Positions 1 to 8,417 of a DNA stretch of 64,000 nucleotides are shown here, in pieces (positions within the stretch are counted from its first letter, which is position 1; every line of letters starts with the position of its first letter). The DNA is taken from assembly GCA_037893245.1 (NCBI GenBank), contig JBAIAA010000252.1:216501-280500 (forward strand). Reading direction: 5' to 3'. The notes under the pieces are model-generated. The model was not told where the DNA came from. It did no database searches and saw only the letters and a list, made by a program, of their open reading frames with translations. Origin of the DNA: Crossaster papposus. Lineage: Eukaryota > Echinodermata > Asteroidea > Velatida > Solasteridae. The translations under genes and the position numbers were made by a program.

Positions 1-210
1 TTCTGTCACCCGGAACACCTCCATGATCTGCTGCACTAGGCCCACATTGGGTTTCTCGTAGGTCAGCGGAGTAATTGTCTGCTTGAAGAAGTTCTCCTTC
101 GGAGTGTTGCTAGAAGAGCGTCCTCGAGGCCGAGGAAGAATAACTCGTCTGCCAGTTCTGCAGGGTCGGGCCAGGTTGTAGGCATTGGCATTTGCCTGCA
201 TTGGGGCAAG
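1..210 (-). CDS. Coding exon 3 (partial) of the minus-strand putative regulator
   Basis: Seventy codons open to the window edge, in phase 0 with exon 2. The acceptor is AAATATTGCAG. It encodes the basic patch with RPRGR and then a segment with alternating hydrophobics (GLVQQIMEVFRV) that looks more structured than exon 2. The exon may continue beyond position 1. Confidence 0.7.
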
Positions 211-2768
211 CTGCAATATTTGTAAAATCCACCAAAGCAGAATTCAAATAGCTTTTTGGAGAGCAAGCAGTACATTTGGTTTTGACAACAGAGCAAAGTA
301 AATTTCAATTTTTTGTGTGAATTCAATGGCAGTTCCTAATTTAATTGCCTTGCTAAAAATATAACAAAGCTTATCATAAATTGCTAATGCGAATGTTTAA
401 TGAACTCCGGCTATTTTTTTATTTTTATGAAATAATATATATTTTTGGGGTTTTTTTTGGGGGGGGGAGGTTTGGAGGGAATACGCAGCACTTTTGTATT
501 TAAAAATGTTGCCAAATAATACGAGTCTTAAACTCTTATGCTTTAAAAAAAAAAAGATTTTCATTCAAATTATTTATAACCCCAAGTTGTATGATGATGA
601 CAAAATAGCATGCTAAGATAAAATATTGCGTTTAGTCAGATTAATCCATAGAACTGTTCAGGGCTTGGGGCAATACAGTAACCAATGGGGTAAAACATGA
701 AATACATTGTATAGAATTCGAACCTGCATTCCACTTGCAGTTTGTTGAAGAGGTACTGCAGCATAGACCACGTTGTTCATATTTCCAGAAGAGTAACCGC
801 TGGATGCAATGTTGTTGAGAGTGGCAGTCGCACCATTCACCCGATTGGAGGAGGATAGTGTGTTGATACCAGGAAGAGCGTCGGTCACTGCCTGCTGCTG
901 AGAGAAGGCAATGAAGGAGCTGAGACTTGCTTGGCAGACGTTTGGCTGAAGATTCCCCTCCTGGCAGTAGCTTGGGGTAGGATCAGCAATGCCATTTGAA
1001 AATACGCCCTGGTCAGGCATCACCGAGTTGCTGGTATTGGACAATGGCGGCTGGATGCTCGCTGGTGAAGACACTGGCAGGCTTGTAACGGTGGAAAGGC
1101 CCTCATCGGATGCTTCATCTTCTTGACAAGATGAATTACCACTAAGATTTTCTTGAAGACGGGGTGTGCAGAGCACTGCATCATCATAGAAGTCCGGATT
1201 CTCATTTGGCACCTCTGCAGCAGCTTGAATGACCGGCTCTGGATGAGACGCATATTCCTCTTCAACTTTGACAGTAGATTCCGCCTCTGGCGTTGTTTCC
1301 ATGGAGACTTGAGAGACCAGATGCATGACAGCGGTGCTTTGCTCATTGGTATTAGGCGAGTCGTGAGGAACTGCTGCTTTGTTTTCTTGGCTGATGACTT
1401 CTTCAGCTCTTTGGATGACAGTGGCCAGCTGGGCATCTTCTGTTTGTATTGAAGTGGCATTGTCATTTGATGTCTTTGTAACAAGTTCGTCCTCTGCAAA
1501 GAAGCATAGAGGCAAATAAAAATGTCTTAAACAAATTTACTGTGAAGATCTGCTGGCTGTAGACTAGCTTTGCAATGTAATGATACAAAATCAAGAATTT
1601 AGATGACTGTCTCTCATGAAACCTTGTACATGTAGCTTTATATAGTATAACTAACCAATGACAGCTTTGATTTATGTCTGACCTGCACATGATGCATGTG
1701 GCTGGGACATGCAGTGTGACACTTTGAGAATAGCGTGTGTTAAATGCCCAGAGTGCAGTGGGTGGGGCTTTACTGGGTCAGTCTAGTATTATTACCTCCG
1801 CCTGGATGTGCTCTAAATAATTTATATAAAAAAACATATTCCAAGAGTATTTTCATTGTTGGCTGGAACGTGACCACAGCCTTTACGACATTTTCAATGT
1901 AGGCCTAGGCCTATCATGGAAATGGATTGCAACACTTTGAAGTAGGGCCCCATCATGCCAATAGGCCTAGTCCTCTTTTTTGTTAGTTGTTCTTTTTTGG
2001 CCTTTTAAAACTAGATAGGCCTAGCCCTAGTATATGGCCCCGCACTATTTGTTTCTTAAGCTTTTTATATAATATCACGAAAGAGATTCAAACTTTAGGT
2101 CGCAGATTTTTTGAGAAATTACACCAGACGGAATCATGGAAAAATAATAATTTTGGCGAAATATTGAAACGCTATGACCAGTTGCCCTAGGCTACACCTA
2201 AGTTCTACACGCCGAGTTTGAAGCCGAATGATTTCCATAAAAAAAACACCAAAAATATAACTTTTCGCCGTCAATGCGGTATGACCCACAGCATAGAGTA
2301 TACTAGGCGCGGCCTACGTTAAAATTAGTTTGACTATTTAACATGTTTAATGTTGACGTTATCGTTAACGTTGACGTTACTCGTTAGGCTAGCCAAGAGT
2401 TGGGCGACGTCTTTATTTATTAAACTAACGCATGACTACGAGTACGATTACGAATGCTCTTGCTAACGTTAACGTTAGCCTACGTTTTAATACCATTCTT
2501 ATCACTTACCCTGAGCTTGTTCTGTACACAGGGGGTGCAATATTCCTTCCTTTTTCACTGCCACCGACTGGTTAGGGCATTTTTCCTCACCGTCACCCGC
2601 CATCGAACAAGACGAAGATGAAGCTGGAGCCGACTCTAACTTCACCGGGACAAGCTCGCTCTCTGGCCCGTTCGGTCCACAAGTTTTCATGGTCGGTTCC
2701 TCTTCTGCGTTTCCTAATCGCAAACTCAGCATGTTATCCCCTGAACCCCCGAAATTAGCAGCTGCCAT
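1..2768 (-). CDS. Partial gene: acidic Ser/Thr/Gln-rich putative nuclear regulator (3 coding exons, 3' end outside window)
   Basis: The coding exons join as 2768-2510, 1493-724 and 210-1, giving 413 residues with no stop before the window edge. The start at 2768 is supported by an in-frame TAA four codons upstream. Splice phases agree: exon 1 ends in phase 1 at a GGGTAAGT donor, exon 2 begins after TTTGCAG and ends in phase 0, exon 3 begins after ATTGCAG. The protein is acidic and low in complexity, rich in S, T, N, Q and E. It has three sumoylation-type motifs: VKLE at residues 42-45, VKKE at 71-74 and VKVE at 161-164. A basic patch with RPRGR near 370-374 resembles an AT-hook and is followed by a more ordered segment (KENFFKQ, then VGLVQQIMEVF) that may open a folded domain beyond the edge. 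I do not recognise the family; transcription or chromatin regulator is inferred from composition. It is transcribed divergently from STPG2. Confidence 0.75.
211..723 (-). other. Intron 2 of the minus-strand gene
   Basis: Non-coding, AT-rich, with an A/T homopolymer stretch near 546 and a T8G9 tract at 451-467 (plus strand). No other feature seen. Confidence 0.65.
724..1493 (-). CDS. Coding exon 2 of the minus-strand putative regulator
   Basis: Large 770-nt exon encoding the end of codon 87 through residue 343. The acceptor is CTTCTTTGCAG and the donor is GCAG then GTTCGA, weaker than consensus. Content is acidic and S/T/N/Q-rich with VKVE at 161-164 and an asparagine/serine-rich end. Reading past the donor meets a stop after about 20 codons, which supports splicing there. 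Composition resembles a disordered transactivation-type region (inference). Confidence 0.8.
1494..2509 (-). other. Intron 1 of the minus-strand gene
   Basis: About 1 kb of AT-rich intron. It holds four copies of the palindrome TAGGCCTA (1900, overlapping 1906, 1962 and 2016) and an 18-bp perfect palindrome at 2462-2479 (half-site GCTAACGTT) close to the donor, next to further AACGTT repeats around 2350-2385. No coding sequence seen. Confidence 0.65.
2510..2768 (-). CDS. Coding exon 1 of the minus-strand putative regulator
   Basis: Encodes residues 1-86 plus the first base of codon 87. It starts MAAANFGGSGDNMLSLRLG and carries the VKLE and VKKE sumoylation-type motifs around a serine-rich stretch. 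The donor on the minus strand reads CAGG then GTAAGTGAT. An upstream in-frame stop (TAA, minus strand, 4 codons before ATG) fixes the start. Confidence 0.8.
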
Positions 2769-3854
2769 GAAATAAAATTATAGAAGAGCTTTCCTTTGAT
2801 CACAAAATAATGTCGCAAAAAGGACATGTGCAGTCTGATGACAGCGTTCAAACGCAGTGTTGTAAAGCGCTGGCGTCGGGCGTTAATGCACACAATTTAA
2901 ACGCGAAGTTAAAAAAGTGTACGCAACGCCGGGCGCGCACGCACAATAACACATTCAAAATTTAAAGGGCCTCCAAACAAGGTATTTGATTGGTCAGAAG
3001 TTTGTTTACAAAATGCAAGCCCGATCGGCTGTCGTCTGCAGCTCTGCAAAGCGCAGATTGAGTACATTGCGCACAATTCCCTCACAGTTTTAATGACATG
3101 AAGCCCCGTTTTTCGTGTGTATTTTGTTCTTTTAGCTTTACTGTATAATAAGTTACAATTCTAGCGCTAATCCTGTGTACTTTTTGTTAGGAAAATGTAG
3201 ACAAAAATATCTTTTATAACCTTTTTAGACGAGTTATAAATGAGGGAAAAGGCATTTCATACATGTACATTAAGTCAATTATCCAAAAATTCTCTAAATT
3301 ACCCAAATCGTTTCCTGGAAATTGTTTTGTCAAAAAAAATTACATTTTATGCTGAAGCTGCCAAGGTGAATTAACTCAATTAAGTTATTACAACGTTTGG
3401 TTTAATGTTTCAATCATTATTTACTATGAAAATATGAATCCTGATCCCCTATTATTAACCCTTCCGTTTTCGAAAATTAAAGCAAAGGCAAATGGTGTAT
3501 AGGCCTACTAACTTTAAAAAATGGAAGTAAAAACCCAATTTTATTCACTAGGCCTATTACAATAAATCTAATAACATTTTAAGCTAGCATTTCCCTTTTA
3601 CTGTTTTGAGCGTCAATTTTGATTGATTACATAATACATGTACATACAAGAATTAGTTATTATTTTATTATTTATTTTCAACCCTAAAACCACAACGTGT
3701 ACTATCCCATGACTCGTTTTCAACCAGCCATATAACCACCTCAACCCACCAAGAAAAATAGTATATCATAACGAAAATTTGAAACTAATTTAAATTATTA
3801 GAACAATTAATATGATGAACCGAGTTTAAACGCAACGCAACGCAACGCAGCTAG
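2769..3854. other. Divergent intergenic region, left part
   Basis: Contains the putative 5' flank of the minus-strand gene up to about 3050, then AT-rich DNA with two TAGGCCTA palindromes (3500, 3549) and a short CGCAA pentanucleotide array (3831-3850) directly before the fold-back element. No gene seen. Confidence 0.5.
2989..2997 (-). promoter_or_regulatory. CCAAT box, candidate promoter element of the minus-strand gene
   Basis: The minus strand reads CTGACCAATCA here, a good match to the NF-Y site, about 220 bp upstream of the ATG at 2768. The intervening DNA is locally GC-rich (GCCGGGCGCGC near 2929-2939). Function is inferred from motif and position. Confidence 0.4.
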
Positions 3855-5236
3855 TAGACAGGGCCCAGACCAGGAAAAACTAAGGGTTTTTCCTGTCAAG
3901 GTTTTCTCAACGGTTTCATCATCCTGAACCTCAACCATTTGATATTAGCTTGGGGGCCACCCTGATTTTTGCCCCTAATTCAAAATGGCCGCCAAAATCC
4001 AAAATGGCCGCTAAAATTACATTAATTACATATATACTGCTAATTACGTTTAATATCAACGTTTTTTGTGTGATTCTGTCATCTTGAATGTACCTCAGTT
4101 GAATTTAGCTCAAGAGCCACCCAGAATTTGGCCTCAAATCCAAGATGGCCGCCAAAATCTAAAATGGCTGCCAAAATTACATAAAATATACTGATAATAA
4201 CGTTTAATATCAACGTGTTTTTTGTGTGATTCTGTCATCTTGAATGTACACCCATTGAATTTAGCTCCAGAGCCACCCAGAATTTGGCCTCAAATCCAAG
4301 ATGGCCGCCAAAATTTAAAATGGCTGCCAAAATAACATAAAATACATATATACTGCTAATTACGTTTAATATCAACGTTTTTGTTGGTGATTCTGTCATC
4401 TTTAATGTACATCCCTTGAATTTAGCTCCAGATCCACCCAGAATTTGGCCTCAAATCAAAGGTGGCCGCCAAAATCTAAAATGGCTGCCAAAATTACATA
4501 AAATATACTTCTGATTACGTTTAATATTTAAACGTTTTTTTGTGTGTGATTCTGTCATCTTGAATGTACACCCATTAAATTTAGCTCCAGAGCCACCCAG
4601 AATATGTTCTGAAATCCAAGATAGCCGCCAAAATCTAAAATGGCTGCCAAAATAACATAAAATACATATATACTGCTAATTACGTTTAATATCAACGGTT
4701 TTTGTGTGTGATTCTGTCATTTTGGAGGTACACCCATTGAATTTAGCTCCAGAGCCACCCAAAATTTGGCCTCAAATCGATGGCCGCCAAAATCTAAAAT
4801 GGCTGCCAAAATTACCGGTACCCTAATCAGGTTTATACTGCTTCTTGTTTTTTTTTCTGTCAGAGTTTTTTCAGTGATTCCGTTATTCTAAGGATTTTAA
4901 GATTAGTCTGGGGAATAACCAGGATTTATCGTCTAATCCAATATGGCTGTCAAAATGGCTGCTAAAATGGCTGCTAAAATGGCTGCCACAATGGCTGCCA
5001 AAATGGCCATCAAAAGCATCTTACTTAAATTTAAAGTACATCTTTGTTTTATCCTGTTAAAGTTCACTAAAGTTGGTTTCATTATGGCGTCTTGAACCTA
5101 AGCCTTTAACTTGTGGCTACCCAAGATTTGTCCGCCCAAATCAAAAATGGCTACCAAAATTACCTTAATCAGCTTTAAACGGTCTCTTATTTATCCCCCA
5201 GAATTTAGTAAAGGACCTGGCTCAGACATGCAAGCA
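3855..5236 (+). repeat. Left arm of the fold-back element
   Basis: Mirrors 7528-6783 on the opposite strand. Shared landmarks in order are CAGGGCCCAGACC, the GGCCACCCTGATTTTTGCCCC segment, TACCCTAATCAGGTTTATAC, and GGTCTCTTATTTATCCCC near the inner end. Confidence 0.8.
4020..4815 (+). repeat. Five-copy tandem of a ~160-bp unit within the left arm
   Basis: The anchor (G)AATTTAGCTC recurs near 4101, 4256, 4418, 4577 and 4738, spaced 155-162 bp. Each unit carries TTCTGTCAT, GCCACCCAGAATTTGG, CCAAGATGGCCGCC and AAAATGGCTGCC. The right arm has a single equivalent near 7205-7320. Confidence 0.8.
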
Positions 5237-6089
5237 ACTCGCCTTCTGGTTTTGAGATCACAATCTCGGGGACTAATGAACTACCCCTTCTTACAAAACC
5301 ATAAGACGTGGCATTCAAAATCAAGGTGGCGTCTCTAAATGGGGCTTGGACCCACAGCTGCTGTTGGTAATAGGCTCTTCATGATATGTTTCCTTGCATT
5401 AGTTGAGGTGCAAGTGGTTTTCTGAAAGTCTATCTTGAGGGCATTGCTATCAAATGCAGCGAGACGCAGGTCATAAAATGTCTGCAGGTCTGTTGATGGT
5501 TTGAGACACTTGACCAAGAATATGTTTCTGGTATTGCATTTTCTGTTAGCTTTGGACAGTCGAAATTCAGGATCAGGAAGAAATGTTCTGGTTTGCACAC
5601 AGCATTCAGGGTTGCAGGTTTAGTTGATATCTTGCTGGTTGTATCGGATCCAGTCAGCGCATGGAGTGCTGGAAAACACTTTGTGAGCTCGTCTCCCAGC
5701 GTTATGTAGATATCGTGGAGTGTTAATATTGATATTTTCACTCTTGAGTTGTGGATGAGCCAGAACTCTTGGAGGCCAAGATCTCTCCAATTGACCTGAT
5801 GACACATCTGTGTCGCCTGGTGCAGAGTCAGGGATGTAGGTCCTGTCCGGTGACTTACATAGAATGTCCTGCACATGGAACATCATCCTGTCATCAGCTT
5901 CCTCGTGTGTGCACTTGAGCCGAAGGAATGGAGAAGCACACACAGCTGAAACAATTCATTCCCTTTGTGATATACCAATGTATAGAGGTTTGGTGTCTTG
6001 TTATCTGATGGTGTGCCACTCAACATAGAATGCCTGGAAAGCAGTTGTGCTGATGGAAGATGACCAAAAGTCATCATGTCTTTGGACAC
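5229..6089 (-). pseudogene. Decayed transposon protein (THEEAD / HALTGSDTTS family), middle and C-terminal part
   Basis: Three minus-strand frames carry consecutive pieces of one protein. About 5943-5830 has LKCTHEEADDRMMFHVQDI; about 5830-5600 has DLGLQEFWLIHNS, then FPALHALTGSDTTSK; about 5598-5340 has FLVKCLKPSTDLQTF and RLAAFDSNALKIDFQKTT; the end (about 5320-5235) has YGFVRRGSSLVPEIVISKPE. Order and spacing fit a protein type I know as an uncharacterised repeat-borne family in marine invertebrates and fish (THEEADTR and ALTGCDTTS motifs, with DTDV between). At least two frameshifts and an in-frame stop break it, so it is not functional. Biochemical role unknown; nuclease or transposase-associated is a guess. 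Confidence 0.7.
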
Positions 6090-6144
6090 TTACAGAGAGG
6101 ACAGCATCAAGAATGGAGAGAGGGGAAGAAGAGGAAAGTGAACC

Positions 6145-6327
6145 TTGATTTTGAATGCTGCGTTTTATGGTTTTGTAAGAAGGGGTAATTCATTAGTCCC
6201 CGAGATTGTGATCTCAAAACCAGAAGGCGAGTTGCTTGGATCTATTGTTGCAAGTACTGCAAATGCAAGGGAGGTGATTGTTGTAAGAACCCATCACTGA
6301 ATGAACACTGCTCATAATTCTCATACC
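6145..6327 (+). pseudogene. Inverted duplicate of the C-terminal coding fragment, with cysteine-rich tail
   Basis: This repeats, in the opposite orientation, the segment at 5335-5229 (YGFVRRGNSLVPEIVISKPE). After one frame change it continues into a cysteine-rich tail CCKYCKCKGGDCCKN and a stop at 6325-6327. Such a tail is what I expect at the C-terminus of this family. The middle of the protein therefore lies inverted between two copies of its own 3' end, showing an internal rearrangement of the element. Confidence 0.6.
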
Positions 6328-6782
6328 TGGGCTCTGTTGTGTTACTTTATAATAATTAAATGCTTGTTTTCTTTTCTTTAAAAAAATCCTTGTATTGTTT
6401 AAATTCCGAATCGTCAGTTAAACTCTAGTAGATGACACAAATGTTTCAACTTTGCTCTAAGTTTGGGAAGTTTAATTAATAAATATATATGGAAATTCCC
6501 GGTGTATGTATCTATTTGTATGGTAATAAGTTGACCGAACGGTTTTTAGAATTGTTCTTGTAAAATATCAAATGAACATCTTGAGCACATCAGAAAATGT
6601 CTAGCTCCAACGGTTTAGAAGATACAGCTATGTCGGAAGTAGCACTTCCGATAAAAAGGGCATGGTCATTTAAAAAAGGGCGTGGTCATTTCCGGGCTGT
6701 TTACCCCGGATAGAGATTTTGGCACACATCTCAAGTTGTTCCTTGGGGTCATATCAGCCTAGAACAGTTGAGTTATCCTCTC

Positions 6783-7528
6783 CTAAATAATGTGCATACA
6801 TGTTTGAGCCAGGTCCTTATTAATTAATACTACATTATGGGGATAAATAAGAGACCGTTTAAATCTGATTAAGGTAATTTTGGTAGCAATTTTGAATTTG
6901 GGCGGACAAATCTTGGGTAGCCACAAGTTAATTTCAAAAGGCTTAGGTTCAGGACGCCACAATGAAACCAACTTTAGTGAACTTTAACAGGACAAAACGA
7001 AGATGTACTTTAAATTTAAGTATGATGCTTTTGGTGGCCATTTTAGAAGCCATTTTGACAGCCATTTTGACAGCCATCTTGGATTAGACGATAAATCCTG
7101 GGTATTCCCCAGACTAATCTTAATGGCCTTGGTCTTAAAATGACGAAATCACTGAAAAAAATCTGACAGAAAAAACAAGAAGCAGTATAAACCTGATTAG
7201 GGTATTTTTGGCATCCATTTTAGATTTTGGCGGCAATCTTGGATTTGAGGCCAAATTCTGGGTGGCTCTTGAGCTAAATTTAACTGAGGTACATTCAAGA
7301 TGACAGAATCACTAAAAAAAACGTTGATATTAAACGTAATTAGCAGTATATATGTAATTAATGTAATTTTAGCGGCCATTTTGGATTTTGGCGGCCATTT
7401 TGAATTAGGGGCAAAAATCAGGGTGGCCCCCAAGCTAATATAAAATGGTTGAGGTTCAGGATGATGAAACCGTTGAGAAAACCTTGACAGGAAAAACCCT
7501 TAGTTTTTCCTGGTCTGGGCCCTGTCTA
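6783..7528 (-). repeat. Right arm of the fold-back element
   Basis: Complement of the left arm; single copy of the ~160-bp unit. The inner end (GCATACATGTTTGAGCCAGG) corresponds to left-arm sequence near 5215-5236. Confidence 0.8.
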
Positions 7529-7563
7529 TAGCTAGCTGGATATGGAGAGCCAGTGTCTACCTC

Positions 7564-7577
7564 GTTACCATGGCTAT
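7564..7577 (+). promoter_or_regulatory. RFX/X-box-like site 1 upstream of STPG2
   Basis: GTTACC AT GGCTAT matches 10 of 12 informative positions of the X-box GYTRCC-N1-3-RGYAAC, with a perfect left half-site. X-boxes bound by RFX factors are common in promoters of ciliary and flagellar genes (established), which suits STPG2. It lies just outside the transposon's right end. Confidence 0.35.
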
Positions 7578-7634
7578 GATCTTGCTGCGCCATGTTGTCC
7601 CATCATGCCTTGCGCGAAGCTGGGATATTTTGAC

Positions 7635-7647
7635 GCGCCATAGCAAC
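7635..7647 (+). promoter_or_regulatory. RFX/X-box-like site 2 upstream of STPG2
   Basis: CGCCATAGCAAC contains a perfect right half-site AGCAAC of the X-box after an AT spacer; the left half is degenerate. Together with site 1 it gives two complementary half-matches within 85 bp of the likely transcription start region. Confidence 0.35.
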
Positions 7648-7699
7648 AACAATCAACTTGCTGATATGACGTGCGTACGTTTGCGCAGCATGGAGATCA

Positions 7700-8305
7700 T
7701 CAGTCGTATTCGTACCGTGTGACACTTGATTTCCTCTTTATTTCTTTAGTTTAACGTTAGTGAAAAGTAAGTGGATGAAGATATATCAGCTTTGTAAGTA
7801 TTCAATTTTGTTTTTATTGTAACTAAATCGTGAGAAGTTGCTTTGTCTTTGTTGATGTCTGACGAGAACCGGAAAGGTGTGACTGGAAAACAGTTTTGCA
7901 AATTTAAGTGCAGTGCAGTGGTGAACAGCGCCGCTCGCGGTCACACAAAGCCAATGTTGCTTTACTACTTAGTGTACAGTTTGCTGATAAAGCCTAGGTT
8001 CCACATTCCCTTTTTTGTCCCCAATTGGGCAATTGACGTTTAACTGATACTGATGATAGACTATTGTAAGTGCTTAACATTCTGTTGCAATTTTACTTAA
8101 TTTTATCTATAAAACCACGTCCATGGAGGAATAAGAAGGTAGCAGACAGTTTTGACCGTGTAACAGACCGTGCCGTGGGATTGAATTATGAATATCAATG
8201 CCACATTTGCGGATCTGAGGCCTAGGTTGCAATTTAATAATAAACTAAGGGTTTCCTTGTTGATTTGCAGATTGGTAATACAATTTATGTCAACGATCAT
8301 TCACC
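7700..8305 (+). other. Probable STPG2 5' leader with an intron
   Basis: Consensus donors occur at 7767 (AAAA|GTAAGTGG) and 7794 (CTTT|GTAAGTAT), and a strong acceptor ends at 8270 (TTCCTTGTTGATTTGCAG). This predicts a short non-coding first exon and an intron of about 480-500 bp, with the second exon starting at 8271. The transcription start is not visible. An upstream ATG at 8287 opens a 9-codon frame (stop included) ending at 8313, overlapping the main start. Confidence 0.5.
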
Positions 8306-8417
8306 ATGTATGACCGAGCACCACGAACCTTGACCAAACCTCATCAAACCACAGCGGCGACTGTTGGGCCTGGCAGCTATGAACCTGAAGTGCCAGCACC
8401 GTCAAGATTCAAAGCAG
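8306..8417 (+). CDS. STPG2: STPG2 coding exon 1
   Basis: Residues 1-37 plus one base. MYDRAPR start and first PG motif GPGSY. Donor AAGCAG|GTAATA. Confidence 0.9.

Larger units (their letters stand above)
3855..7528. mobile_element. Fold-back DNA transposon with long unequal inverted arms
   Basis: The ends are inverted copies starting TAGACAGGGCCCAGACCAGG on the left (3855) and its complement ending at 7528. The arms run inward with high similarity: about 1.38 kb on the left (3855-5236) and about 0.75 kb on the right (6783-7528). A 3-bp duplication TAG flanks both ends (3852-3854 and 7529-7531); since both flanks also carry AGCTAG, the exact duplication is uncertain. The left arm is longer because a unit of about 160 bp, single in the right arm, is present about five times. 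The core holds fragments of a decayed protein (5229-6327). Every arm carries many AAAATGGC(T/C)GCC motifs. Superfamily not assigned. Confidence 0.8.

Noticed and set aside
3849-7535. A 6-bp AGCTAG target duplication for the fold-back element
   Set aside because: AGCTAG does flank both sides but leaves the ends one base asymmetric; the 3-bp TAG duplication gives symmetric ends, so it is preferred, though not proven.
7843-8043. 66-codon frame upstream of STPG2
   Set aside because: Lies in the predicted leader intron; no family resemblance and no splice link to the STPG2 frame.
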